Below, piece by piece: positions 7,827 through 16,581 of a stretch of DNA of 45,929 nucleotides. How positions within the stretch are numbered: position 1 is the stretch's first letter; every line of letters starts with the position of its first letter. The position numbers and the translations under genes are program-made. Source of the DNA: Hyphomicrobiales bacterium (GTDB lineage: Bacteria > Pseudomonadota > Alphaproteobacteria > Rhizobiales > JAJFHB01); NCBI GenBank assembly GCA_021775615.1, contig JAJFHL010000341.1, positions 1 through 45,929 on the forward strand, written 5' to 3'. Below the pieces are notes generated by a model, which saw only the letters and a program-made list of their open reading frames with translations, had not been told where the DNA came from and searched no databases.

Positions 7827-8843
7827 TCAGCCGCCGTTGGGCATCGGGAACTGTGGCACCACTTCGCGGACCTCTGCACGCTTGATCATTTGCGGAAGCG
7901 AAGACAACTGCACGGTCTTGCTCATGATCTTGACCACTTCGTCGGCGAAGCGACCCTGACCGTGCGCCGTGAAGTGCAACCCGTCGTCCTGCCTCAGCCG
8001 CCGCTTGGCGCCTCGGAGGTCAGGGCCGAACGATGTGTATTCGCCGTTTTCATCGCGGAACAGGTGCCAGATATCGACATACTGGATGCCGGCGGCTTCG
8101 GACCGGGTACGGTAGATCTTGTTGAGTTTCTTGTAGTCCTTTTCCATGCGGTCCGACCGCACGACCGGCAGACCGACCCAGAAGACGGTGTCGGCTTCGG
8201 TCTCGAGAAGCGCAATGATCTTGTCGACCCGATTGCCGTACTCTACGGACCATTTCTCCGAAAATCTCGGTAAACGCTTGCCCTTGAGCCGGATTTCCTG
8301 GCGGTCGTTGCCACCGAAGACGACTACCGCTATGTCGAACCTCTCTTCCGCGATGAAGTTCTCCAGCTTTTCGTTCCAGTCGTAATTGTCGTCCCGGACC
8401 AGGCCGCTTGCGGACTTGGTGAGGCGGACGATGTCGACGTCCTTGTTCCTGCGGAACTGCCGCTGAACACCGAACCAAAGATCCTGGGCCAGCGAGTCGC
8501 CGACAACCGCGACGCGGGTGGCCCCCGGGTTCACGGCTTTCGGCGTGTCCGCCTTCCGGCGCTTTTTCTTTTTCTTCGCCGGTTTCTGCGCGGTGGGCTT
8601 TTTCTTGGCAGGCTTTTTCTTGGCCTCGGGTTTGGCGGGCTTTTCGTCGAGTTCGTCCGTATCCTTTGACCCTTTCAGCATGTCCCACAGATTGTCGGCC
8701 AGCACCGTGTCGGCCGTGGCTGGAGTGGCGGCAGGTGGCGCCAGGCACAGCGCGGCCGTAATGCAAAGGGTCAACAGTCCGGACAGCCACGCGACGCGCA
8801 AGGGACGGCGGGGGCCAGCGAATTCACAAACGGGGGCACGCAT
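7827..8843 (-). CDS. DUF459 SGNH-hydrolase family protein, copy 2, with Lys-rich linker
   Basis: 338-residue paralogue of the preceding SGNH protein. An N-terminal hydrophobic segment (about 17-38) acts as signal or anchor. It is followed by a striking Lys/Ala/Pro-rich linker (about residues 67-98, KKKPAKKKPTAQ and similar), then the DUF459 domain. Catalytic positions are visible: VAVVGDSLAQDLW (Ser near 117), VFGGNDRQE, and a terminal DGLHFTAHGQGRF with Asp-x-x-His. The basic linker could span or bind acidic envelope polymer, as such AKKKP-type tails bind polyanions (inference). The ATG at 8843 has an AGGAG ribosome binding site (CTGCAGGAGAAGTGCA). It is closer to copy 1 than to copy 3 in the catalytic domain, suggesting a tandem duplication. 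Confidence 0.85.
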   Translation of the reverse strand: MRAPVCEFAGPRRPLRVAWLSGLLTLCITAALCLAPPAATPATADTVLADNLWDMLKGSKDTDELDEKPAKPEAKKKPAKKKPTAQKPAKKKKKRRKADTPKAVNPGATRVAVVGDSLAQDLWFGVQRQFRRNKDVDIVRLTKSASGLVRDDNYDWNEKLENFIAEERFDIAVVVFGGNDRQEIRLKGKRLPRFSEKWSVEYGNRVDKIIALLETEADTVFWVGLPVVRSDRMEKDYKKLNKIYRTRSEAAGIQYVDIWHLFRDENGEYTSFGPDLRGAKRRLRQDDGLHFTAHGQGRFADEVVKIMSKTVQLSSLPQMIKRAEVREVVPQFPMPNGG

Positions 8844-9113
8844 TGCACTTCTCCTGCAGGCTCAAGTCGGCCGGGGCCAGCGTTAGCAATTCAGCCCGGG
8901 TTCGACAACCGGAATAACCACGTATTCGCGTCGGAGGAGCACATTTAATGTGCCACCCCGATTTCGGCCGCCCGGCGGGCTGGGCGCAGATCTCACGAGC
9001 GTGTGCGCCATGCCATCGGCTGTGCCCGGTAAATAGCCCGGAACTGCATGTGTGCGAAGGAAAATTACAGGTCTGAACCGGGTTTTTCGTGGCCAGATCC
9101 TGTGTGACGCAGC

Positions 9114-9905
9114 CTATTGCCGGATCAGTACGACCTGCTGAACCATGGCGCCGGTCACGATCTGTGCGAGGCGCTGGTTGCCAAACTTGGTAAAGTGGAT
9201 GCCATCGCTTGTGCGTACGCGCAATTTCTGACCCGAGATGGTCTCGTAGGCGGAAAATCTGCGGTCCGCACTGCGGAACCGGTCCCAGATGTCGACGTGG
9301 ATGATGCCATGGACGCGGCTCAGTTCGCGGAACAGGATGTTGAGCTTTGCGTAGTCCTGCGTCATGCGGTCGGAACGGACAATCGGTATGCCCAACCAGT
9401 AGACCGTGCGGCTGCCGCGTTTTAGCGACATCATGACCTGTTCGACGCGACGCATGTACTCGATCCACCAGTCGTCGGTGAACCGTTCGACGGTCTGGCC
9501 GCCGAATGTGAAGTTCTGCCTGTCGTTTCCGCCCAGAGAGACGACAACCACGTCCGGACTGTCGCTGCGGACATATTCCTCGGAGCGGGCAACCCAGTCA
9601 TACTCGTCGTCGCGCACCAGGCCGGTGCCGCCCTTGGACCGGCGGACGACTTCGAGTTTCTTGATATCTCCAAGCAGTTCCTGCATTCCGAAGAACAGGC
9701 CGGTCGCCAGCGAGTCGCCATAGATGGCGACCTTTTTCTGGCCGGCATGCGCCTGTGCCGCGAGCAGGAAGGTCAGGGTCAGGAGCAGCAGGGCCAGCAA
9801 ATAGACCGCGGCAGATGACCCATGTTTCCTGATCCTTGTGAACGGCGAAAGGCGACCCCGATTCAGGGCTGCGAGACTCTGCGGCATACTGGCTCCGATA
9901 CGCAA
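9114..9905 (-). CDS. DUF459 SGNH-hydrolase family protein, copy 3
   Basis: 263-residue third SGNH paralogue. A basic N-terminus precedes a strong hydrophobic helix (about 33-51, AAVYLLALLLLTLTFLLAA), likely a signal peptide ending at AHA-G. The domain follows at once: VAIYGDSLATGLFFG (Ser near 65), SLGGNDRQNF, and DGIHFTKFGNQRL at the end. It lacks the Lys-rich linker. The start is the ATG at 9905; MPQSL seven codons in is an alternative. It is first in the minus-strand cluster, with 270 bp of gene-free sequence before copy 2, in which I see no clear feature, so it may have its own promoter. It diverges from the secreted basic protein gene at 10198. Role as for the other copies: periplasmic acyl transfer or deacylation, substrate unknown. 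Confidence 0.83.
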   Translation of the reverse strand: MRIGASMPQSLAALNRGRLSPFTRIRKHGSSAAVYLLALLLLTLTFLLAAQAHAGQKKVAIYGDSLATGLFFGMQELLGDIKKLEVVRRSKGGTGLVRDDEYDWVARSEEYVRSDSPDVVVVSLGGNDRQNFTFGGQTVERFTDDWWIEYMRRVEQVMMSLKRGSRTVYWLGIPIVRSDRMTQDYAKLNILFRELSRVHGIIHVDIWDRFRSADRRFSAYETISGQKLRVRTSDGIHFTKFGNQRLAQIVTGAMVQQVVLIRQ

Positions 9906-10197
9906 AAAACCAAGGCCGCACTATCGGCGTGCCGTGCTTAACGGAGAGTTGACGGGGGCACTGAATCGAACACAAATGTCTGCTGCGGCCCTTCGCGTTG
10001 CGCGAACGAAACGGCCCGTGGGCCCGCAGTTCGTTTTCCTTGTTCTTGCGTATGCGCCGTCGCCCGGAGCCGCGACAATTATGCGTTCGGATACCTATTA
10101 AATTCGTGGGTCGTCGCGTTATACTCGCGGACGTGGTGCAAGACTTGGCTGAGCGCGCTGTAAGTGGGCGCGGCCGGCGATGACAGGGAGACCGACC

Positions 10198-10629
10198 ATG
10201 TTCAAGAAACTTACGATGCTGCCGATGGCTGCGGTTCTGGTGTTCGGCATCTGTGCCTCTAGTGTCGAGGCCGGTTCCGGCAAGAAGGTTGCAATTGGCA
10301 TCGCCGTCGGCGTGGCTGCGACGGCTCTCGCAATTGCCGCGGCACAGTCTGCCAACACGCACCGAGGCCGCGACAATTACGGCTACAACCATGGTGTTGG
10401 GGCAAGAGAGAACGCCGTGGGCGCCTGCATCCACAGGGCGGACCGCCGGGTGCAACGGCACCGCAGGGGTCAGTATGCGAGGCTGGATGCCGTCAAAGAC
10501 ATCAAGAAGAAGGGCAACAAGTTCAAAGTGACCATGCTTGTGACGAACTTCTTCGCGAACCGGGCGCAGCAACGCTGGGTGAAGTGCCACGTCAAGCATG
10601 ACCGGGTGGTGTTCTTCAAATACAACTGA
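10198..10629 (+). CDS. Secreted basic protein of unknown function
   Basis: 143-residue protein with an evident signal peptide (MFKKLTMLPMAAVLVFGIC..., cleavage probably after SVEA). A small Ala/Gly hydrophobic stretch follows (VAIGIAVGVAATALAIAAA), then a basic, His- and Tyr-containing domain with two Cys (ACIHRADRRVQRHRRG and WVKCHVKHD). I do not recognise a named family; the layout resembles small alphaproteobacterial periplasmic proteins of unknown function. I start at the ATG at 10198, which follows GACAGGGAG; a longer start 6 codons upstream adds MTGRPT before a good signal peptide and is less likely. It is flanked by the divergent DUF459 copy 3 and the ATP-grasp gene, and looks monocistronic. 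Confidence 0.7.
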   Translation: MFKKLTMLPMAAVLVFGICASSVEAGSGKKVAIGIAVGVAATALAIAAAQSANTHRGRDNYGYNHGVGARENAVGACIHRADRRVQRHRRGQYARLDAVKDIKKKGNKFKVTMLVTNFFANRAQQRWVKCHVKHDRVVFFKYN

Positions 10630-10740
10630 GCGCGCAAGGGGGCGTTCTGCGCAGATCCCGTCATGTACCGCTTGATGGATGCGCGCGCCTGTGGCGATCG
10701 GATCAGGGCCTTTTCTCAAGCGATACTCCGCCCGAGATAA

Positions 10741-10783
10741 ATGCTGGCCTTATCTTCGAGCTGGTTTAACATATGGCCAGCAT
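10741..10783 (+). promoter_or_regulatory. Inverted repeat and 4-codon ORF abutting the ATP-grasp start
   Basis: ATGCTGGCC at 10741-10749 is repeated in inverse as GGCCAGCAT at 10775-10783, ending one base before the ATG at 10784. A minimal reading frame, ATG GCC AGC ATA TGA (10773-10787), overlaps that start. There is no obvious Shine-Dalgarno sequence in front of 10784. The palindrome could be an operator, or a hairpin plus leader peptide that couples translation; both are inference. Confidence 0.35.
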
Positions 10784-12244
10784 ATGACTGATGGCCTCAA
10801 GACTCCCGCTGCTGCCCCAGCTCCGCTCGACGGTTATGATGCCGGTGGGTATTTTTGCGAAATGCATGGACGGCGGGGGCTCGGCCACACGAGGGAAATC
10901 CGCAAGCGTCTGGATGCTCTCGACATAGCCGCGCTGCGCCGGCGGGCCCGCGATGCAGAACGCGAACTGCTCAATCTCGGGATCACGTTCACGGTCTATT
11001 CAGACCGCGACGCGATCGACCGCATTCTTCCATTCGATATCATCCCGCGCGTGCTGTCGCGCAAGGACTGGGAGACCATTGAAACCGGCGTCGAACAGCG
11101 CATTGCCGCGCTCAATCTGTTTCTGCACGACATCTATCACAAGGGCCATGTCCTGAAAGACGGGATCATTCCCGAGGACCTGGTCAAGGGGAACGAAAAC
11201 TACCGCCCGGAAATGTGCGACTTCGATCTGCCGCACGGGACCTACATCCACATATGCGGCACCGACATTGTCCGTGATGAGAGGGGCAAATTCTGCGTTC
11301 TGGAGGATAATGGGCGGACGCCGTCCGGCGTGTCCTACGTGGTCGAGAACCGACACCTGATGATGCGGGCCTTTCCCGATCTGGCGCACGGAATTCCGGT
11401 CGCCGATGTCGACCAGTATGGCGAGCGGCTGATGCGCACAATGTGTGACGTCGCACCCAAGGGGATTTCCGACCCGTCGGTCGTGGTGATGTCGCCCGGC
11501 GTGTTCAATTCGGCCTACTTCGAACATATTTTCCTGGCGCGCGAGATGGGCGTCCCCCTGGTGGAAGGGCGCGACCTGGTGGTCGAAAACGACAAGGTCT
11601 TTATGAAGACCACAACCGGTAAGGCGCCCGTACATGTCATCTACCGGCGCCTGAATGACGACTTTCTCGACCCGGAGGCTTTTCGTCCGGACAGCGCACT
11701 GGGCGTTCCCGGCCTGTTCGCCGCCTACCGCAAGGGCAATGTGATGCTCGCCAACGCGGTTGGTACCGGGGTTGCAGACGACAAGGCGGTCTATGCCTAT
11801 GTGCCGCGCCTCATCCGCTACTATCTCGACCAGGACCCGATCCTGCCCAATGTACCGACCAATATCTGCCGCGAACCGGCCGGCCTGAAGAAGACACTCG
11901 ACAATCTCGACGCGCTGGTGACCAAGCCGGTGGGCGAGGCGGGCGGCTACGGGGTGGTGATCGGTCCGCGCGCCTCAAAGCGTGAGCTGCGTGAGCTGCG
12001 CGCCAAGCTGGACAGGGATCCGGCGAACTTCATCAGCCAGCCGGTGGTCAATCTGTCCGTGTGTCCGACCCTGGTCGGGCGTGCGGTGGAGCCCCGTCAT
12101 GTCGACTTGCGGCCGTTCGCACTGACCGGAAAGTCGACTTGGGTGCTGCCCGGCGGCCTGTCACGGGTGGCTATGAAGCGTGGCTCGCTGGTGGTCAATT
12201 CCTCTCAAGGCGGTGGTTCAAAGGACACCTGGGTTCTTGTTTGA
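10784..12244 (+). CDS. Circularly permuted type 2 ATP-grasp protein (DUF404/DUF407)
   Basis: 487-residue cytoplasmic protein of the circularly permuted ATP-grasp family (COG2308), predicted to form an amide or peptide bond using ATP. Recognisable blocks are GYFCEMHGRRGLGHTREI near the start, IHICGTDIVRDERGKFCVLEDNGRTPSGVSY (nucleotide-binding region) and VTKPVGEAGGYGVVIGP (glycine-rich lid). The C-terminus has VEPRHVDLRPFAL and TWVLPGGLSRVA and ends in the family-typical GGGSKDTWVL. I start at 10784 rather than a longer in-frame start at 10679 because family members begin close to this point. The alpha-E and transglutaminase genes follow directly, the usual three-gene set. The physiological substrate of this system is not established to my knowledge. 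Confidence 0.93.
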   Translation: MTDGLKTPAAAPAPLDGYDAGGYFCEMHGRRGLGHTREIRKRLDALDIAALRRRARDAERELLNLGITFTVYSDRDAIDRILPFDIIPRVLSRKDWETIETGVEQRIAALNLFLHDIYHKGHVLKDGIIPEDLVKGNENYRPEMCDFDLPHGTYIHICGTDIVRDERGKFCVLEDNGRTPSGVSYVVENRHLMMRAFPDLAHGIPVADVDQYGERLMRTMCDVAPKGISDPSVVVMSPGVFNSAYFEHIFLAREMGVPLVEGRDLVVENDKVFMKTTTGKAPVHVIYRRLNDDFLDPEAFRPDSALGVPGLFAAYRKGNVMLANAVGTGVADDKAVYAYVPRLIRYYLDQDPILPNVPTNICREPAGLKKTLDNLDALVTKPVGEAGGYGVVIGPRASKRELRELRAKLDRDPANFISQPVVNLSVCPTLVGRAVEPRHVDLRPFALTGKSTWVLPGGLSRVAMKRGSLVVNSSQGGGSKDTWVLV

Positions 12245-12296
12245 CGGGCTCAAACACCATTGGGCGCTGCCGTCCAGGATGTGGAGGCTGTGAGAA

Positions 12297-13235
12297 ATGC
12301 AGGCTAGCCTTCTTGCACGGTTCGCAGAGAACATCTTCTGGATCGGCCGTTATGTTGAGCGGGCAGAGAACATCGCGCGGGTGCTTCACATCAACGGGAC
12401 GTTTTCACGCGACAAGCCTGAAGGTCCCGACTGGGGACGGGTTCTCGAAATCTATGGCGACGTGGACCGGTTCGCGGAAACCTATGAGAAGCCGGATGCC
12501 GCTTCGGTGGTGAATTTCTATATCCTGGACCGCAACAACCCGACATCGCTTGTGGAGTCTCTACGGTCGGCACGGGAAAATGCGCGCGCCGTGCGGCATC
12601 TTATCTCGACGGAGATGTGGACCCACCTGAACATTCTGTTCGGTAAGGTCAAGGCGCTGAAAGCACGCGATATCCGCATGCCCAACCTGTCGCGCCTGGC
12701 CACCGCGCTCATCATCGACTGCCAGACCTTCGAGGGGATCACCGATGGAACCTTCGCGCGCGGCGAGGCGTGGTGTTTCTACGAGATCGGCAGATATCTC
12801 GAGCGCGGCGACCAGATCACCCGCGTGCTCGATGTCGGCTTCGGCCGTCTGGCCGACGAAGCGCCGGGCGCCGTGGCCTCAGTGCAGTGGAATGTTCTGC
12901 TGAGATCGGTGTCGGGATACTATGCGTTTCGCAATCGTTATCCTTCAGGATCGCAGCCGGACGACATCGCCACATTTCTTCTCTATGATCCGGAGTTTCC
13001 CCGTTCCGTCGCGCTGTGTGTACAGCGAATGACGACCCGGTTGCGCGATCTGCAGGCGCGGCATGTGGAAACGCAGTCGGCGGATCTGGAGAAAGCGCGC
13101 CGGACATTGGAGTTCTCGCTGGAAACGGGCCCCGGCACAGGTCTGGACCCGCAAAAGCTGCATGTTTTCCTCGACGAGATCCAGGTGTCGCTGGGCAGTG
13201 TGTCGAACGCCGTGCAGCAAGGGTATTTCCGGTAG
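12297..13235 (+). CDS. Alpha-E domain protein (DUF403)
   Basis: 312-residue all-helical alpha-E protein (COG2307), constant partner of the ATP-grasp protein. The start MQASLLARFAENIFWIGRYVERAENIARVL is diagnostic, as is the internal GRYLERGDQITRVLDV repeat of the same helical motif. The ATG at 12297 has a GGAGG ribosome binding site (GGAGGCTGTGAGAA) and lies 52 bp after the ATP-grasp stop, so they are one operon. No catalytic residues are known. The family is thought to scaffold or bind the ATP-grasp product. Confidence 0.93.
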   Translation: MQASLLARFAENIFWIGRYVERAENIARVLHINGTFSRDKPEGPDWGRVLEIYGDVDRFAETYEKPDAASVVNFYILDRNNPTSLVESLRSARENARAVRHLISTEMWTHLNILFGKVKALKARDIRMPNLSRLATALIIDCQTFEGITDGTFARGEAWCFYEIGRYLERGDQITRVLDVGFGRLADEAPGAVASVQWNVLLRSVSGYYAFRNRYPSGSQPDDIATFLLYDPEFPRSVALCVQRMTTRLRDLQARHVETQSADLEKARRTLEFSLETGPGTGLDPQKLHVFLDEIQVSLGSVSNAVQQGYFR

Positions 13236-13316
13236 GGCCTGTTGCCGTAACGCCGCTTGCTCTGGTAATAGAGAGGCCGCGATTCTGTATATTCTGATTT
13301 GAATGGAGTTGAACGG

Positions 13317-14216
13317 GTGCAACGTCTCACCGTCAGCCATAAAACCGTGTACCGCTACAGTCGGCCGGTCATGCTCGGCGAGCACAGGCTGATGTACCGT
13401 CCGCGCGACAGTCACGACTTGCGTCTGCTGGACGCCACCATACTGATCAAGCCGCAGGCGAGCCTTCGGTACGTGCATGACGTGTTCGGCAACTCCGTCG
13501 CGATAGCGGAATTCGAAGGGCCGGCGGACTGTCTGGAAATCACATCACATGTGGTTCTCGACCGGTATCCGATGATGGCGCCACGGTTTCCGATCGAGGC
13601 CTTCGCGACGGTGATACCTTTCAGCTATCCGGCAAGCGAGATTCCCGACCTTGGCCGTACCATAGAGCGCCATTATCCCGACCCGGAACGCAAGGTGACG
13701 GAATGGACGCGACAGTTTCTGTCGATCAGCAATGGATCAACGGAGACCGAAGCCTTCCTGCGCACGCTGACCAGGTGCATCAATCAGGACTTCACCTATC
13801 AGGAGCGCAACGAACCGGGCGTTCAGAGTCCGACGGAAACCCTCAAGCTCGGCTCGGGATCGTGCCGCGACTATGCGTTGCTGATGATGGAAGCGGTGCG
13901 GAGCGTCGGGCTCGCCGCCCGTTTTGTCAGCGGATATCTCTATGACCCGGCGATCGACGGCAAGGCCAGCGAGACGGTTGGCGCCGGGGCAACCCATGCC
14001 TGGGTCCAGGTCTATCTGCCGGGTGCGGGCTGGCTCGATTTCGACCCGACAAACGGCTGCGCCGGCGGGCAGAACCTGGTGCCGGTGGCGGTCGCCCGGG
14101 AGCCGGACCAGGCAATGCCGGTGTCGGGAACTTTCGCGGGGGGCGCCAGCGACTTCATCGAAATGACGGTTGAGGTGGCTGTCCGTTCGATGACCGTCGT
14201 CGACAATGTCGCTTAA
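13317..14216 (+). CDS. Transglutaminase-like cysteine peptidase of the ATP-grasp/alpha-E system
   Basis: 299-residue protein with the bacterial transglutaminase N-terminal beta domain (COG1305) and a papain-like core. The catalytic triad is visible as Cys183 (LGSGSCRDYA), His227 (GATHAWVQVYLPG) and Asp243 (WLDFDPTNG). I start at the GTG at 13317, which has GGAG at 13305-13308 with an 8-nt spacer; a TTG at 13299 is the longer alternative. The distance to the alpha-E stop is 81 bp. In this conserved set the enzyme is expected to cleave or transfer an amide made by the ATP-grasp ligase. The proteasome-like peptidase (COG3484) often found fourth is not here; an MFS gene follows instead. Confidence 0.92.
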   Translation: MQRLTVSHKTVYRYSRPVMLGEHRLMYRPRDSHDLRLLDATILIKPQASLRYVHDVFGNSVAIAEFEGPADCLEITSHVVLDRYPMMAPRFPIEAFATVIPFSYPASEIPDLGRTIERHYPDPERKVTEWTRQFLSISNGSTETEAFLRTLTRCINQDFTYQERNEPGVQSPTETLKLGSGSCRDYALLMMEAVRSVGLAARFVSGYLYDPAIDGKASETVGAGATHAWVQVYLPGAGWLDFDPTNGCAGGQNLVPVAVAREPDQAMPVSGTFAGGASDFIEMTVEVAVRSMTVVDNVA

Positions 14217-14231
14217 GCAGAGTTGGCAACC

Positions 14232-15446
14232 ATGTTGCGGCTCTCTTTTTTGCGCGAACACTGGCGGCTGATCGTCTTCGGCTTTTTCATGTGCTTCTGC
14301 TCGAGCTTCGGGCAGACCTTCTTCATATCCTGGTTCGGGGGCGAGATCCGAACGGCGTTTTCGCTCAGCCATGGCGAATTCGGTTCGATCTATTCGACCG
14401 CAACCCTGTGCAGCGCCGCGGTGCTGGTGTGGCTTGGCCGCATGATCGATATCGTTGCGTTGCGGACATTTTCCCTCGCCGTGCTGCTGGGGCTTGCCGG
14501 TGCCTGCCTGCTGGCGGCTACGGCATGGGACGTCGTTGTGCTCGGCATTGCCATCTTCGGCTTGCGCCTGTTCGGGCAGGGGCTGGTGAGCCATGCCGGC
14601 ATGACCGCCATCGGCCGGTCGTTCAGCGCCGAGCGCGGGCGCGTCATATCGATTGTTTCACTCGGCTATAATTTTGGCGAAGCCGTTCTGCCGCGCGTGA
14701 TCGTCATGGCCCTGCTGGTTATTGACTGGCGAACCCTGTGGCTTGTCGCGGCAATCGGGCTGGTCGTTTCTCTGCCGGTGATGATGACTTTATTGAAGAG
14801 CCGCGTCGTCGGCGAGCGACCGCCGGGTTCCGGGTCTGTTGCGGATACCGACAGCTATGGCGTCCGCGATGTGCTTCGGGACCCGGGGCTGTGGCTTCGG
14901 CTGCCGGCGATCCTGACCCCGTCCTTCATCTACACCGGCCTGGTTTTTCATCAGGTCCACATGGCGGCGGCAAAGGGATGGTCGCCGTCTCTTATGGCAT
15001 GGTCGTTCAGCCTCGCCGCAATTGCATCGGTGATCGCGACGATCATCGCCGGCCCGGTGGTGGACCTGTTCTCCGCCCGTCGTCTGGTCCCGTTTTATCT
15101 GAGCCCGCTGATCGCGGCCTGCCTGGTGCTCTATGGCAGTGACGCGGGGTATGCCGCACCGCTGTTCTTCATCCTGATCGGGCTGAACGCCGGATGGTCG
15201 CTGGTTCTGCTCGGTACGGTCTGGCCGGAGCTTTACGGCATCACCCATCTGGGGGCGATCCGTGCCCTGGGGCACGCGGCGATGGTGTTTTCCTCCGGCC
15301 TCGCCCCCGCGATCATGGGTGTCATGATCGACGCCGGCATCAGCTTTGAGACTATTGCTTTGTGGAGCGCCATATTCGGTGTGGCCGCGTCGGCGCTTGC
15401 AGCCTTTGCGCTGCCCTTCCGCGGCGTTGCCACATCGCGGGCCTGA
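14232..15446 (+). CDS. MFS transporter
   Basis: 404-residue permease with about 12 membrane segments. Family marks include the signature-bearing helices around VLVWLGRMIDIVALR and the second-half equivalent VIATIIAGPVVDLFSARRLVPF. The N-terminal block GFFMCFCSSFGQTFFISWFGGEIR resembles monocarboxylate/oxalate-formate type MFS members. The ATG at 14232 was chosen; a TTG at 14223 would add three residues. It begins 15 bp after the transglutaminase gene, so it is likely cotranscribed with the ATP-grasp/alpha-E set and may move their substrate or product. Substrate unknown. Confidence 0.85.
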   Translation: MLRLSFLREHWRLIVFGFFMCFCSSFGQTFFISWFGGEIRTAFSLSHGEFGSIYSTATLCSAAVLVWLGRMIDIVALRTFSLAVLLGLAGACLLAATAWDVVVLGIAIFGLRLFGQGLVSHAGMTAIGRSFSAERGRVISIVSLGYNFGEAVLPRVIVMALLVIDWRTLWLVAAIGLVVSLPVMMTLLKSRVVGERPPGSGSVADTDSYGVRDVLRDPGLWLRLPAILTPSFIYTGLVFHQVHMAAAKGWSPSLMAWSFSLAAIASVIATIIAGPVVDLFSARRLVPFYLSPLIAACLVLYGSDAGYAAPLFFILIGLNAGWSLVLLGTVWPELYGITHLGAIRALGHAAMVFSSGLAPAIMGVMIDAGISFETIALWSAIFGVAASALAAFALPFRGVATSRA

Positions 15447-15524
15447 TCGCTGCTTTCTGCCCTTTAAACCATTCCGCAATTGAGTGATGATGCCGCCGGT
15501 TCAACGTCAAGCGGGTGGATACAG

Positions 15525-16493
15525 ATGGTTACAGATGACGAAGGCGACAGTTTCAACCAGCCTCTCGGCGGCAACGACATGCCGCGTTTCGGCGGGCCGG
15601 CGACGATGATGCGGCTGCCGACGCAGGTAACAGCCGAAGGCCTTGATGTGTGCTTCGTCGGCGTGCCGATGGATATCGGTACCTCAAACAGATCGGGGAC
15701 ACGGCACGGGCCGCGCCAGATCCGCGCCGAGTCCTGCATGCTGCGGCCCTACAACATGGCCACCGGAGCAGCGCCCTTCGACAGCTTTCAGGTTGCCGAT
15801 ATCGGCGACGTGGCGACCAACACATTCGATCTGAAGAAATCGGTCGCGCTTATCGAGGAGGCCTTTGACGGCATTCTGGCGCATGACTGCATTCCCCTGA
15901 CGCTTGGCGGGGACCACACCCTGACACTGCCCATACTGCGCGCGATCGCCAAAAAGCACGGGCCTGTCGCCATGGTGCACATCGATGCCCATGCGGACAT
16001 CAACGACGAGATGTTCGGCGAGAAGATCGCCCACGGCACCCCGTTCCGCCGTGCGGTGGAAGATGGGCTTCTGGTCTGCGACAAGGTCTGGCAGATCGGC
16101 CTGCGCGGCACCGGTTACTCGCCGGAGGACTTCGACTGGCCGCGGCGGCAGGGGTTCAATGTGGTGACGGCGGAGGAATGCTGGGGCAAATCGCTTGCCC
16201 CGCTCATGGACAGCGTGCGCCAAGCGATCGGTGACCATCCGGTCTACGTCACTTACGACATCGACAGCCTGGATCCGGCCTTTGCCCCGGGAACCGGAAC
16301 CGTCGAGATCGGTGGCCTGACCGTATGGCAGGGTCTGGACATCGTGCGTGGCTGCCGCGGGCTCAACATCGTCGGCGGTGACCTGGTCGAAGTGTCGCCG
16401 CCATACGACACCACCGGCAATACGGCGCTGATCGGCGCCAACCTGCTCTATGAGATGCTCTGTGTCCTGCCGGGCGTGAAGCATGGTGGATGA
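15525..16493 (+). CDS. Ureohydrolase (agmatinase/guanidinobutyrase-type), complete metal site
   Basis: 322-residue arginase-superfamily enzyme that hydrolyses a guanidino compound to urea plus an amine. All six metal ligands are present: His131 (GGDH), Asp154, His156 and Asp158 (IDAHAD), Asp245 and Asp247 (YDIDSLDP). The HGTPFRRA loop after the metal site is typical of agmatinase-like enzymes. I start at the ATG at 15525, preceded by GGTGGA; a TTG at 15480 would add 15 residues. Agmatine, 4-guanidinobutyrate and 3-guanidinopropionate are all possible substrates. It sits just upstream of the regulated ligase operon and belongs functionally to the guanidino island, although the palindromic operator lies after it. 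It differs clearly from the two ureohydrolases at 27-29 kb. Confidence 0.9.
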   Translation: MVTDDEGDSFNQPLGGNDMPRFGGPATMMRLPTQVTAEGLDVCFVGVPMDIGTSNRSGTRHGPRQIRAESCMLRPYNMATGAAPFDSFQVADIGDVATNTFDLKKSVALIEEAFDGILAHDCIPLTLGGDHTLTLPILRAIAKKHGPVAMVHIDAHADINDEMFGEKIAHGTPFRRAVEDGLLVCDKVWQIGLRGTGYSPEDFDWPRRQGFNVVTAEECWGKSLAPLMDSVRQAIGDHPVYVTYDIDSLDPAFAPGTGTVEIGGLTVWQGLDIVRGCRGLNIVGGDLVEVSPPYDTTGNTALIGANLLYEMLCVLPGVKHGG

Positions 16494-16510
16494 GGCGTGA
16501 ATCTCAAAAG

Positions 16511-16548
16511 TTTGACAAGGTTGTCAAATTTTTCCGATACCCTATAAT
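16511..16548 (+). promoter_or_regulatory. Promoter with 18-bp palindromic operator, copy 1
   Basis: The palindrome TTTGACAAGGTTGTCAAA (16511-16528) has 8-bp arms around GG. Its right arm contains a -35 TTGTCA (16521-16526), and 16 bp later lies a -10 TATAAT (16543-16548), so a bound repressor would block RNA polymerase. The predicted transcript starts about 27 nt before the ligase GTG at 16582. The identical 18 bp recur at 20733. The TetR protein at 25009 is the likely binder (inference). Confidence 0.78.
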
Positions 16549-16581
16549 CGGTTTCTCTGATGAGCTGATGAGGGGATCGCC

